A stretch of DNA of 6,067 bases, from assembly GCA_021782525.1 (NCBI GenBank), contig JAJXUY010000110.1, positions 1 through 6,067 of the forward strand. The letters run 5' to 3'. The notes beneath the pieces are model-generated. The model was not told the origin of the DNA. It saw only the letters and a program-made list of their open reading frames with translations, and searched no databases. Made by a program: the position numbers and the translations under genes. How positions within the stretch are numbered: position 1 is the stretch's first letter; each line of letters starts with the position of its first letter. This stretch comes from Acidobacteriota bacterium. Lineage in GTDB: Bacteria > Acidobacteriota > Thermoanaerobaculia > Thermoanaerobaculales > Thermoanaerobaculaceae. This document shows, one piece after another, positions 1 to 5,808 of this stretch.

Positions 1-719
1 AGATCCGCTCCGGCGTGCTCGCGCTCGGCGCGGTCACGCTGGCCGAGGGCCCGCCGACGTTCGCCGAGCTCGGCCGCGTCCGCGACGACTCGCCGCTGCG
101 CACGGTCGCGCCCGAGCGCGAGGACGAGCTCGTGGCCGCGGTCGACCGCGCCAAGCACGCGGGCGAGACGCTGGGCGGAGTCGTCGGTGTGGTCGCGCGC
201 GGCGTCCCGCCGGGGCTCGGCTCCTACGCCCGCTGGGAGGACCGCCTCGACGGGCAGCTCGCGCAGGCCGTGATGGCGATCCAGGCGGTCAAGGCGGTGG
301 CGATCGGTGCCGGCATCGAGGCCGCCGCGCGTCCCGGCTCACGCGCGCACGACCCGATCCTTCCGGGCCCTGACGGCGTGCGCCGCGGCTCCAACTTCGC
401 CGGCGGGATCGAGGGCGGCGTCTCCAACGGTGAGGAGGTCGTCGTGCGCGCGTTCATGAAGCCGATCGCGACGCTGCGCGATCCGCTGCCGTCGGTCGAC
501 CTCGCCAGCGGGGAGGCGACGACCGCCGCGTACGAGCGCTCCGACGTCACCGCCGTGCCGGCGTGCGGCGTGATCGCCGAGGCCGCGCTGGCGTTCGTGC
601 TGGCGCGGGCGCTGCTTGCCAAGTTCGGCGGCGACCGGATCGACGACACGCTGGCGGCCGTCCGCGAGTACTGCCGGCGCCTGGGGAAGCTGGGGCCGGA
701 ACGGTTTGTTGCACCGTGA
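1..719 (+). CDS. aroC: Chorismate synthase, 3' part (5' end outside window)
   Basis: This enzyme converts 5-enolpyruvylshikimate-3-phosphate to chorismate, the last common step of aromatic amino acid, folate and quinone synthesis, in the cytoplasm with reduced FMN. The frame is open from the window edge (first full codon at base 3) and gives 238 residues ending in TGA at 717-719, about two thirds of the usual 350-390. Family features visible are GGVVGVVARGVPPGLGS, the run AIQAVKAVAIGAG, the glycine/asparagine-rich segment SNFAGGIEGGVSNG that contributes to the FMN/substrate site (around 390-435), and the C-terminal signature beginning RSDVTAVPACGVIAEA (from 537). A GTG lies in frame at 15, but homology clearly continues upstream of it, so it is not the start. 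ispH starts 13 bases downstream on the same strand, suggesting co-transcription. Identification is by motif recognition and is firm. Confidence 0.96.
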   Translation, partial: IRSGVLALGAVTLAEGPPTFAELGRVRDDSPLRTVAPEREDELVAAVDRAKHAGETLGGVVGVVARGVPPGLGSYARWEDRLDGQLAQAVMAIQAVKAVAIGAGIEAAARPGSRAHDPILPGPDGVRRGSNFAGGIEGGVSNGEEVVVRAFMKPIATLRDPLPSVDLASGEATTAAYERSDVTAVPACGVIAEAALAFVLARALLAKFGGDRIDDTLAAVREYCRRLGKLGPERFVAP

Positions 720-732
720 CGGCGGGACGGCG

Positions 733-1662
733 ATGAGGATCAAGCGCGCGACGAAGTACGGGTTCTGCTCCGGTGTCCGCGTCGCGGACATCAAGGTGAA
801 GCGCTTCGCCCGCGGCGGCGGCCGCGGCGCGATCCTCGGCCAGGTCGTGCACAACGAGCGCGTCGTCGAGGAGATGGAGCGCCTCGGGGTGCGCACCGTC
901 AAGGCGATCGACGAGGTCGCGGACGGCGTCATCGTCTTCTCCGCCCACGGGGTACCGCCCTCGTACCACGAGGAGGCGCAGCGGCGCGGCCTCGAGATCC
1001 TCGACACCACCTGCAAGTTCGTCTACGACATCCACCACGAGTCCGCGCGCGCCCGCGCCGCCGGCGCGCACCTCGTCTTCATCGGCGACCCCGGCCACCG
1101 CGAGGTGATCGGCTACACCCACGACCTCGACCCCGCGATCTACCACATCGTCCATACGGTGGCCGAGGCGGAGGCCGTCGACTGGTCGCGCTGGCCCGAG
1201 CTCACGATCTTCTACCAGACCACGCTCAACGCCGAGGAGTACGAGGACGTCGTGCGCGTGATCGAGTGCGGCAACCCGCACGCCAGGCGCGCGGACACGG
1301 TCTGCTACGCGACCAAGGAGAACCAGGACGCGGCGCGGGCGTTGGCGTCCGACCCGGAGGTGGACGTCGTCCTCGTCGTCGGAGGCAAGCACTCCGCCAA
1401 CACCCGCCACCTGCACGCCATCTGCGCGCGGCTGAAACCCAGCTACCTGGTCCAGGGAGTCGAGGACATCGACCCGGCCTGGCTCGTGGATGTCGCGTGC
1501 GTCGGCCTCACGGCCGGCGCCTCGACCCCCGACTACGCGATCGACGAGGTCGAGCGCTACCTCCTCGAGCTCGACCCGCAGGCGAGTGGCGAGTCGAGGG
1601 AGCGGGAAAGAGGGGAAAGGGGAACGGGCAAAGGAAAGACGCCACGAGAATCGGCCTCGTAG
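733..1662 (+). CDS. ispH: 4-hydroxy-3-methylbut-2-enyl diphosphate reductase (IspH/LytB)
   Basis: This iron-sulfur enzyme makes IPP and DMAPP from HMBPP, the final MEP-pathway step. The 309-residue product has the three cluster cysteines Cys12 (GFCSGV), Cys94 (DTTCKFV) and Cys191 (DTVCYATKEN), plus the substrate-site histidines His40 (VVHN), His72 (SAHG) and His122 (GHREVIGY, with Glu124), QTTL at 162-165, and GGKHSANTRHL near 217-227. AGASTP at 261-266 closes the fold. The ATG at 733 is chosen because MRIKRATKYGFCSGV is the normal IspH N-terminus. The same frame stays open back to 616, but that extension lies inside aroC and does not look like IspH. The ribosome binding site is weak (purine-rich GGGACGG). 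Oddly, after about residue 281 the protein ends in a roughly 28-residue Arg/Gly/Glu/Lys-rich tail encoded by heptad-like repeat DNA. The core domain is intact, so the enzyme should be functional. Confidence 0.96.
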   Translation: MRIKRATKYGFCSGVRVADIKVKRFARGGGRGAILGQVVHNERVVEEMERLGVRTVKAIDEVADGVIVFSAHGVPPSYHEEAQRRGLEILDTTCKFVYDIHHESARARAAGAHLVFIGDPGHREVIGYTHDLDPAIYHIVHTVAEAEAVDWSRWPELTIFYQTTLNAEEYEDVVRVIECGNPHARRADTVCYATKENQDAARALASDPEVDVVLVVGGKHSANTRHLHAICARLKPSYLVQGVEDIDPAWLVDVACVGLTAGASTPDYAIDEVERYLLELDPQASGESRERERGERGTGKGKTPRESAS

Positions 1663-1697
1663 TCCCTTTACCCTTTACCCTTTGCCCTTTTCCTTCT
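1582..1697. repeat. Composite heptad-repeat tract across the ispH stop codon
   Basis: Three short heptad families sit side by side. First, GCGAGTG and GCGAGTC (1582-1595). Second, a purine run GGGGAAA, GGGGAAC, GGGCAAA (1612-1632) preceded by a related GGGAAAG (1604-1610). Third, after the stop codon, four CCCTTTN units (1664-1691: CCCTTTA twice, CCCTTTG, CCCTTTT). The third set is the reverse complement of the GGGNAAA type, so the tract is an inverted pair of tandem heptads separated by about 30 bases. The purine half is translated as the ispH C-terminal tail. The unit boundaries are seen directly. I infer that it is a spreading simple-sequence repeat that altered the end of ispH. Confidence 0.75.
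1616..1697. terminator. Possible bidirectional hairpin between convergent ispH and asparaginase genes
   Basis: Bases 1626-1634 (GGGCAAAGG) pair perfectly with 1679-1687. Pairing continues outward, with G-U pairs and single mismatches, to 1616 and 1697. Inside the loop, ACGAG (1644-1648) can pair with CTCGT (1656-1660), which includes part of the ispH stop codon. The position, between two genes that converge with only 50 bases between their stops, suits a shared terminator. There is no clean U-tract on either strand, and the stem arises from repeat DNA, so termination activity is only an inference. Confidence 0.35.
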
Positions 1698-1712
1698 GCC
1701 GCCTGCAAGCTC

Positions 1713-2801
1713 TCAATTGTCTCTCTTGAAGAGGTAGGCGCAGTCGACGAGCTGCGGCTCTGAGCCGGCGCGGCACACCGCGTACTTCGTCCGCTCGCCT
1801 GCCCAGATCGCGGCACCTCCGGCCTCGCCGGCGCGGTTGACCGCGTAGAGCAAGAGGTTGTTCTTCGGCCGTCCCTTGGCGTCCTTGAGGTAGTCGAGCT
1901 TGGTGTTGCGCACGACGCGCTCGAGCGTGGCCACGCACGCCGCCTCGGGGGAGGAGCCGCGGCGCATGAACTCCACGACGGTGTGGCCGCCGGCGACGAC
2001 GATGTTGCTCTCGCCGTGACCGGTCCCTCCCGCCGAGCCGACGTCGCCGTCGCAGTACAGGCCGGCGCCGACCAGCGGCGAGTCGCCGACGCGCCCCGAC
2101 ATCTTGAAGAACAACCCCGACGTGGTCGTGCAGCACCCGAGCCGGCCCGCCGCGTCGCACGCCGAGAGGTGGATCGTTCCGTGCGGCCGAAAATCGACGT
2201 CGCCGTAATTCTTGATGAACCACTGGATGTCGGGGTCGTCGATCTCGCCGGCCTCGGGTAGCCAGTCGTCGTGGTCCGACTCGTTCTCCTTCCAGAACAG
2301 CCAGATCTTGCGCGACCGCTCGGTGAGCAGGTCCTTCTCGGGGAAGCCGTGCGCCCGCGCGAAACGCAACGCCCCCTCGCCGACGAGGAGGATGCGGTCG
2401 GTGCCGCGCATCACCTGAAGCGCGACCTGCGCCGGGTGCTCGATCCGCTCGAGCGCCGCGACCGCACCGGCGCGCATCGTGGTGCCGTCCATCACCGCGG
2501 CGTCGAGCTGCACGACGCCGTCCTCGTTGGGAAGGCCGCCGTAGCCGACGGTCACGTCCTCGGGGTCGGCCTCGACCAGGCCGACCCCGGCCACCGCCGC
2601 GTCCACCGGCGAGGCGCCACCGCTCATGCGCTCGACCGCCAGTTTGACCGCGTGGATGCCGTTCATCGAGGAGACGGCGACCGGGCGGGGCGAGCCTGGC
2701 GGCGGCGTGGCGTTGGCGAGCGCTGGCGCGACGGCGGCGACGGCGGCGGCCTTGGCGGTGGTGGCGATCAGGTCACGACGGGTCATCGGGTCATCGGGCA
2801 T
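1713..2801 (-). CDS. Tat-exported N4-(beta-N-acetylglucosaminyl)-L-asparaginase (glycosylasparaginase-type Ntn hydrolase)
   Basis: The family cleaves the GlcNAc-Asn bond of glycoasparagines; relatives hydrolyse asparagine or isoaspartyl peptides. The 362-residue proenzyme starts with a twin-arginine leader (MTRRDLIATT, Arg8-Arg9), an Ala-rich hydrophobic stretch and an ALANA cleavage-type site near residue 31. It would therefore be exported folded, and Ntn autoprocessing could happen before or after export. The predicted autocleavage site lies before Thr209 in HGTIHLSACD, followed by CCTTTSG (223-229), GRVGDSP (236-242), VGAGLYCDGDVGSAGGTGHGE (to 264) and VVEFMRRGSSPEAAC (275-289), all characteristic of this family. 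The residue before the nucleophile is Gly (HGT) where the animal enzymes have Asp (HDT). The ATG at 2801 is supported by an AAGGAGG seven bases upstream; Met6 is an alternative. The gene is divergent from the amidohydrolase and convergent with ispH. Family assignment is firm; the exact substrate is not known. Confidence 0.93.
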   Translation of the reverse strand: MPDDPMTRRDLIATTAKAAAVAAVAPALANATPPPGSPRPVAVSSMNGIHAVKLAVERMSGGASPVDAAVAGVGLVEADPEDVTVGYGGLPNEDGVVQLDAAVMDGTTMRAGAVAALERIEHPAQVALQVMRGTDRILLVGEGALRFARAHGFPEKDLLTERSRKIWLFWKENESDHDDWLPEAGEIDDPDIQWFIKNYGDVDFRPHGTIHLSACDAAGRLGCCTTTSGLFFKMSGRVGDSPLVGAGLYCDGDVGSAGGTGHGESNIVVAGGHTVVEFMRRGSSPEAACVATLERVVRNTKLDYLKDAKGRPKNNLLLYAVNRAGEAGGAAIWAGERTKYAVCRAGSEPQLVDCAYLFKRDN

Positions 2802-2808
2802 GGAGGGT

Positions 2809-2815
2809 CCTCCTT
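2809..2815 (-). promoter_or_regulatory. Strong Shine-Dalgarno site for the glycosylasparaginase gene
   Basis: On the minus strand AAGGAGG precedes the ATG at 2801 with a 7-base spacer, which decides the start in favour of Met1 over Met6. The spacer ends in CTCC, which could pair with GGAG of the SD across a 4-base loop, so the site might be partly self-occluded. That pairing is an inference. Confidence 0.75.
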
Positions 2816-2844
2816 GCAGGCGGCGCCAGCATACTCGCTCCCCG

Positions 2845-2873
2845 TTGCCCCGGCTCCCGCCTCCGGGTAGAGT
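2845..2873 (+). promoter_or_regulatory. Possible sigma70-type promoter for the amidohydrolase-pcm operon
   Basis: TTGCCC (2845-2850) and TAGAGT (2868-2873) are separated by exactly 17 bases, and each matches the consensus hexamer at four of six positions. The expected transcription start would fall at about 2880, the first base of the GTG start codon, so the message could be leaderless or nearly so. This fits the lack of a convincing Shine-Dalgarno sequence. In DNA this GC-rich such matches arise by chance, so the call is weak. Confidence 0.3.
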
Positions 2874-2879
2874 GGCTGG

Positions 2880-4544
2880 GTGCTACGTGTGACACTCCTG
2901 CTGTCGCTCGTCGCCCTCGGCGCCGCCGCGTGCGGGAGCGCCCCGCGCTGCGACCGCTTGTTCGTCGGCGGCGTGGTGCACATCTCCGGCGGGGAGCAGC
3001 CGCTCGAGGTCGCGATCACGGACGGCCGCATGGTGGCGCTGGTGCCGCCCGCCGACGCCGCGCCGTGGCGGCGCGCCGCCGCCGAGGTCGTCGACCTCCA
3101 CGGCGCGCACGTCTTCCCCGGCTGGACCGAGAGCCACGGCCACCTCGTCGCCTACGGGGCGGCGCTCGAGGAGGTCGACCTCGACGGCGCGACCAGCCTC
3201 GACGAGGTCGTGGCCCGGGCGCGCCAGGCCGCCGCGAAGCTGCCCCCGGGCGCCTGGGTGCTGGGCCGCGGCTGGGATCAGAACCTCTGGGCGGACAAGA
3301 GCTTCCCGACCAATCGTTCGCTCTCGGCGGCGGTCCCGGACCATCCGGTGCTGCTCGGTCGCGTCGACGGGCACGCCGTGCTCGCCAACGCCGCGGCGCT
3401 CGCGGCCGCCGGCGTCACGCGGGCGACCGCTGAACCGCCCGGGGGCCGCATCGTGCGCGACGCCGCCGGCGAACCCACCGGCGTGTTCCTCGACGCGGCC
3501 GCCGAGCTGGTCAACCGCGCCGTGCCCGCGCCGACCGCCGCCGACATCGAGCGCCGCGTCCGCCTCGCTGGCCGGCACCTGGCCGCGTTCGGCATCACCC
3601 AGATCGACGACGCCGACACCCTACCGCCCGAGCTCGCGGTGTTGCGCGCGATGCACGCGGCCGGCACGCTGCCGCTGCGCGTCTACGTGATGCTCAACAC
3701 AAACGACGACGGCTTCCTCGACGGCGAGCTCGCCGCGGGCCCGCGCGTCAGCCGCGACGGGATGCTCGCCGTGCGCGCCGTCAAGTTGTTCGCCGACGGG
3801 GCGCTCGGCTCGCGCGGCGCGCTCCTGTCGGCGCCGTACAGCGACGACCGCTCGACCCGAGGGATCGAGGTCACCTCCGAGGCGCGCATGGCCGACGTCG
3901 TCGGCCGCGCCGTGCGCGCCGGCTTCCAGCCGTGCATCCACGCGATCGGGGACGCGGCGGTGACGCGGGTGCTGGACGTCTACGAGCGCGAGCTCGGCGC
4001 CCGCGGCGACGTCCTGCGCCCGCGGGTCGAGCACGCGCAGACCGTCCGGCCCGAGGACGTGCCGCGCTTCGCCGAGGAGGGCGCGATCGCATCGGTGCAG
4101 CCGATCCACTGCACCGCGGACATGCCGTGGGCGCCGGCTCGTCTCGGGCCGACGCGGATCGCGTGGGCGTACCGCTGGCGCTCTCTATTGGACGCGGGCG
4201 CCCGTCTCTGCCTCGGCTCGGACGTGCCGGTGGCCAGCCCCGACCCCCGCCTCGGGATGTGGGCCGCGGTGACACGCCGTACCCCGGAGGGGACACCTGC
4301 GAGCGGCTGGAACCCCGCCGAGCGGCTCTCGCCCGCCGAGGCGATGGCCGGCTACACGAGCTGGGCCGCGTACGCGGCGTTCGAGGAGGACTGGCGCGGG
4401 CGCATCGCCCCCGGGTTCGCCGCCGACCTCACCGTCCTCGACCGCGACCCGACAGTGGGCGACCCGGCAGCGTTCTTGCACGTCAAGGTGCTGCGCACCG
4501 TTGTCGCGGGGCGTGATTCGTTCGTGGCAGGGAGCGGGACGTGA
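2880..4544 (+). CDS. YtcJ-like metal-dependent amidohydrolase (Amidohydro_3), probable lipoprotein
   Basis: This is a member of the amidohydrolase superfamily (TIM-barrel metal hydrolases acting on amide or related C-N bonds). The specific substrate cannot be read from sequence. The 554-residue protein has a hydrophobic leader ([14 protein letters not shown]) with a lipobox-like AAAC at Cys18, suggesting envelope attachment. Next comes an N-terminal beta-sandwich strand region ([12 protein letters not shown]...[11 protein letters not shown]). The metal-site HxH is His86/His88 in GWTESHGHL, where Glu84 stands in place of the common Asp. Then come Lys302 in [15 protein letters not shown] (the likely carboxylated bridging lysine), His354 (IHAIGDAA), His385 (RVEHAQ) and Asp448 (LGSDVPV), and the C-terminal [16 protein letters not shown] that returns to the sandwich. 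All the expected catalytic ligands are present. The start is GTG at 2880; GTG at 2889 is a shorter alternative that keeps the leader. The stop overlaps the pcm start by 4 bases, so the two are translationally coupled. Confidence 0.92.
   Translation: MLRVTLLLSLVALGAAACGSAPRCDRLFVGGVVHISGGEQPLEVAITDGRMVALVPPADAAPWRRAAAEVVDLHGAHVFPGWTESHGHLVAYGAALEEVDLDGATSLDEVVARARQAAAKLPPGAWVLGRGWDQNLWADKSFPTNRSLSAAVPDHPVLLGRVDGHAVLANAAALAAAGVTRATAEPPGGRIVRDAAGEPTGVFLDAAAELVNRAVPAPTAADIERRVRLAGRHLAAFGITQIDDADTLPPELAVLRAMHAAGTLPLRVYVMLNTNDDGFLDGELAAGPRVSRDGMLAVRAVKLFADGALGSRGALLSAPYSDDRSTRGIEVTSEARMADVVGRAVRAGFQPCIHAIGDAAVTRVLDVYERELGARGDVLRPRVEHAQTVRPEDVPRFAEEGAIASVQPIHCTADMPWAPARLGPTRIAWAYRWRSLLDAGARLCLGSDVPVASPDPRLGMWAAVTRRTPEGTPASGWNPAERLSPAEAMAGYTSWAAYAAFEEDWRGRIAPGFAADLTVLDRDPTVGDPAAFLHVKVLRTVVAGRDSFVAGSGT
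4529..4534 (+). promoter_or_regulatory. Ribosome binding site for the pcm-like gene
   Basis: AGGGAG lies inside the end of the amidohydrolase gene, 6 bases before the GTG at 4541. The GTGA overlap (start codon of one gene, stop TGA of the other at 4542-4544) together with this site supports the GTG start and coupling of the two genes. Confidence 0.6.
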
Positions 4545-5269
4545 GGGTGTCCGGGATGGTCATCGCACTCGCGCTCGCCGGCGGCTGGTCGTGGGGTTGC
4601 GGTGGGGGGAAGCCGACCGGCCAGGAGGCGAGGTGGGCGGCGCTGCGCGACGAGATGGTCACCAACCAGATCGCCGCGCGCGGGGTGCGCGACCCCAACG
4701 TGCTCGCCGCGCTGCGCACCGTGCCGCGCCACCTGTTCGTGCCGGAGGACCTCCGCGCCGACGCCTACGCCGACCACCCGCTGCCGATCGGCGAGGGGCA
4801 GACGATCTCGCAGCCGTATATCGTCGGCCTGATGACCGAGCTGCTCGAGGTCAAGCCCGGCGACCGGGTGCTCGAGATCGGAACCGGGTCGGGCTACCAG
4901 GCGGCGGTGCTCGCCGCGATGGGGTGTCAGGTCTACACGATCGAGATCCGCGACACGCTCGCGCGCGAGGCCGAGCAACGCCTGCAGTCGCTCGGCGTCA
5001 AGAACGTGCACGTGCGCACCGGCGACGGCTACGCGGGCTGGCCGGAGGCGGCGCCGTTCGCCGGCATCATCGTCACCGCCGCCCCCGAGCGTATCCCGCA
5101 GCCGCTGCTCGACCAGCTCAAGCTCGGCGGCCGCATGGTGATCCCGGTGGGCGCGTTCTACCAGCAGCTCAAGGTCATCACCCGCCGCGGCCAGGACGAC
5201 TTCCCGGAGCGCGACGTGATCCCGGTCCGCTTCGTGCCGATGACCGGCGAGGCCGAGCGCCGACCCTGA
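4541..5269 (+). CDS. pcm: Protein-L-isoaspartate(D-aspartate) O-methyltransferase with export signal
   Basis: PCMT uses S-adenosylmethionine to methylate isoaspartyl residues that form when Asn or Asp ages, starting their return to normal Asp. The 242-residue product contains the family's N-terminal helix region ([34 protein letters not shown], 35-68), the substrate-loop motif [16 protein letters not shown] (80-95), SAM motif [17 protein letters not shown] (110-125), the acidic end of the second strand TIEI (133-136), GDGYAGW (161-167) and [11 protein letters not shown] (176-186). The first about 20 residues ([20 protein letters not shown], then GGG) form a short hydrophobic leader ending in Cys20 and a Gly-rich linker, which looks like a lipoprotein signal although Trp at -2 is atypical. 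Export of a SAM-dependent enzyme is puzzling because SAM is cytoplasmic. Cytosolic PCMTs are about 205-220 residues, so the extra N-terminus accounts for the length. The family call is firm, the location less so. Confidence 0.93.
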   Translation: MRVSGMVIALALAGGWSWGCGGGKPTGQEARWAALRDEMVTNQIAARGVRDPNVLAALRTVPRHLFVPEDLRADAYADHPLPIGEGQTISQPYIVGLMTELLEVKPGDRVLEIGTGSGYQAAVLAAMGCQVYTIEIRDTLAREAEQRLQSLGVKNVHVRTGDGYAGWPEAAPFAGIIVTAAPERIPQPLLDQLKLGGRMVIPVGAFYQQLKVITRRGQDDFPERDVIPVRFVPMTGEAERRP

Positions 5270-5275
5270 GAGACA

Positions 5276-5331
5276 GTGGTCCGTGGCCCGTGGCCCGTGG
5301 TCCGTGGCCCGTGGTCCGTGGCCCGTGGTCA
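5276..5331. repeat. Eight-unit heptad tandem repeat, GTGG(T/C)CC
   Basis: Seven perfect units and an eighth ending in A instead of C follow each other without gaps: variant T at 5276, C at 5283, C at 5290, T at 5297, C at 5304, T at 5311, C at 5318, T at 5325. Only the fifth base varies. The array starts 6 bases after the pcm stop codon. GGNCC cores are self-complementary, so the transcript could fold locally and the array may influence the 3' end of the operon mRNA. The array is seen directly; any role is inference. Confidence 0.9.
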
Positions 5332-5366
5332 GAGAACGACACGACCTGTGTGGCAAAGATGTGAAC

Positions 5367-5382
5367 GCAGAGGAGCAGAGGG
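5367..5382. repeat. Short direct duplication, GCAGAGGA / GCAGAGGG
   Basis: Two adjacent 8-base units differ only in the last base. They lie in a patch (about 5340-5400) whose minus strand reads GCCCCTCTGCTCCTCTGCGT, of a kind I recall from intergenic simple repeats in other bacterial genomes; that is memory, not a search. With only two copies, chance is not excluded. Confidence 0.4.
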
Positions 5383-5460
5383 GCTGATACCACTTTGTGT
5401 TCAACCGTAATGTTTTGGTAGTGGCCAAGCACACGCGCGCAGGAGGCCCGTAGGGAACCA

Positions 5461-5559
5461 CTGTCATCGCGAGGAGTCCCGCCAACGGCGGGACGACGTG
5501 GCGATCTCGCCGAAATCCACGAGACTTCGCCCCGCCACCGGCGGGGCTCGCAGTGACAG
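5461..5559. repeat. Palindromic intergenic element with two perfect hairpins (REP/MITE-like)
   Basis: The ends CTGTCATCGCGAG (5461-5473) and CTCGCAGTGACAG (5547-5559) are inverted copies matching at 11 of 13 positions. Inside are two perfect stem-loops: GTCCCGCC-AAC-GGCGGGAC (5476-5494) and CCCCGCC-ACC-GGCGGGG (5530-5546). Between them CGTGG (5497-5501) pairs with CCACG (5517-5521) around GCGATCTCGC. The whole can fold as a long imperfect cruciform with side arms. It resembles the interspersed palindromes beginning TCATTGCGAGGAG and containing CAATCTC that recur in many bacterial genomes (from memory). It encodes nothing and probably has other copies in this genome. Confidence 0.8.
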
Positions 5560-5581
5560 CGATTTCTCTACGACCGATGGC

Positions 5582-5752
5582 AAATCGGTATGAGTGGGCG
5601 GCCCGCGGTCGTCCCGGCCGAGTGCGCCGGCCGCGCGTGTCTTGACCCGGCCCCGGTTCTCGACTCGGCCTTTGGCCTGGAGTCCGGATCGCCGGTTCGG
5701 CGAGCTCCACGCGGCGGCGCCGACCGGGAGACCGACCTCTTCATACCGATTT
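5582..5752. repeat. 171-bp segment bounded by perfect 12-bp inverted repeats
   Basis: AAATCGGTATGA at 5582-5593 and its exact reverse complement TCATACCGATTT at 5741-5752 enclose 147 GC-rich bases with no credible ORF. A third structure overlaps the left end: ACCGAT (5573-5578) pairs with ATCGGT (5584-5589) around a 5-base loop. The layout is like a small non-autonomous mobile element, but I see no clear target-site duplication outside the repeats and no transposase. It may instead be one half of a larger composite with the palindrome ending at 5559. Confidence 0.5.
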
Positions 5753-5779
5753 CGGCGGGGTCCCAACGGTGGATCTCGC

Positions 5780-5805
5780 GCACCGGGTGGCGGAGATGGC
5801 GGTGC
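5780..5805 (-). terminator. Weak hairpin just downstream of the SEC-C gene
   Basis: GCACCG (5780-5785) and CGGTGC (5800-5805) form a perfect 6-bp stem around a 14-base loop, 3 bases past the minus-strand stop codon at 5809-5811. The position suits a terminator, but the loop is long and no U-run follows, so this is a low-confidence call. Confidence 0.25.
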
Positions 5806-5808
5806 CGC

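Larger units (their letters stand above)
5270..5808. other. Repeat-rich intergenic region of about 540 bases with no credible gene
   Basis: Between the pcm stop and the stop of the minus-strand SEC-C gene, the open frames on either strand run straight through hairpins and repeats, have low-complexity Arg/Pro/Gly translations, and show no recognisable domain. The stretch holds four repeat structures listed separately, plus an AT-richer patch around 5390-5425 (TTTGTGTTCAACCGTAATG and following) unlike the flanking DNA. No tRNA, rRNA or obvious small-RNA fold was recognised. From 5753 to 5808 I see only a weak hairpin. Confidence 0.7.

Noticed and set aside
15..17. GTG as the start of a short chorismate synthase
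   Set aside because: The frame is open to the window edge and the preceding residues fit the family, so the gene is simply cut by the window.
616..732. A 39-residue N-terminal extension of IspH
   Set aside because: It lies within the aroC coding sequence in another frame, and IspH proteins normally begin a few residues before the GFCxGV motif, as the ATG at 733 provides.
547..1416. A 289-codon minus-strand open frame opposite aroC and ispH
   Set aside because: Its Val/Arg/Asp-rich translation has no domain and lies opposite the conserved IspH motifs; it is a GC-driven shadow.
2802..2813. GGAGG-GT-CCTCC palindrome as an operator
   Set aside because: It is explained by the Shine-Dalgarno sequence of the asparaginase gene and its complement, with a 2-base centre; there is no independent evidence for a regulator site.
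2883..3578. Minus-strand open frame opposite the amidohydrolase
   Set aside because: It is antisense to the metal-site motifs of a clear gene, and its product is Gly/Arg/Val repeats without family features.
5276..5331. CRISPR-like array
   Set aside because: The units are 7 bases with no spacers and there are no cas genes; it is a simple tandem repeat.
4352..5710. A 452-codon open frame on the minus strand opposite pcm and the repeats
   Set aside because: It runs antisense through two well-recognised genes and through the heptads and palindromes, with a low-complexity Arg/Ala/His-rich product. Long antisense frames are expected at this GC content.
5464..5766. A 100-codon minus-strand frame in the intergenic region
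   Set aside because: It spans the palindromic element and both 12-bp inverted repeats, and no part resembles a protein domain. It is more simply read as translated repeat DNA.
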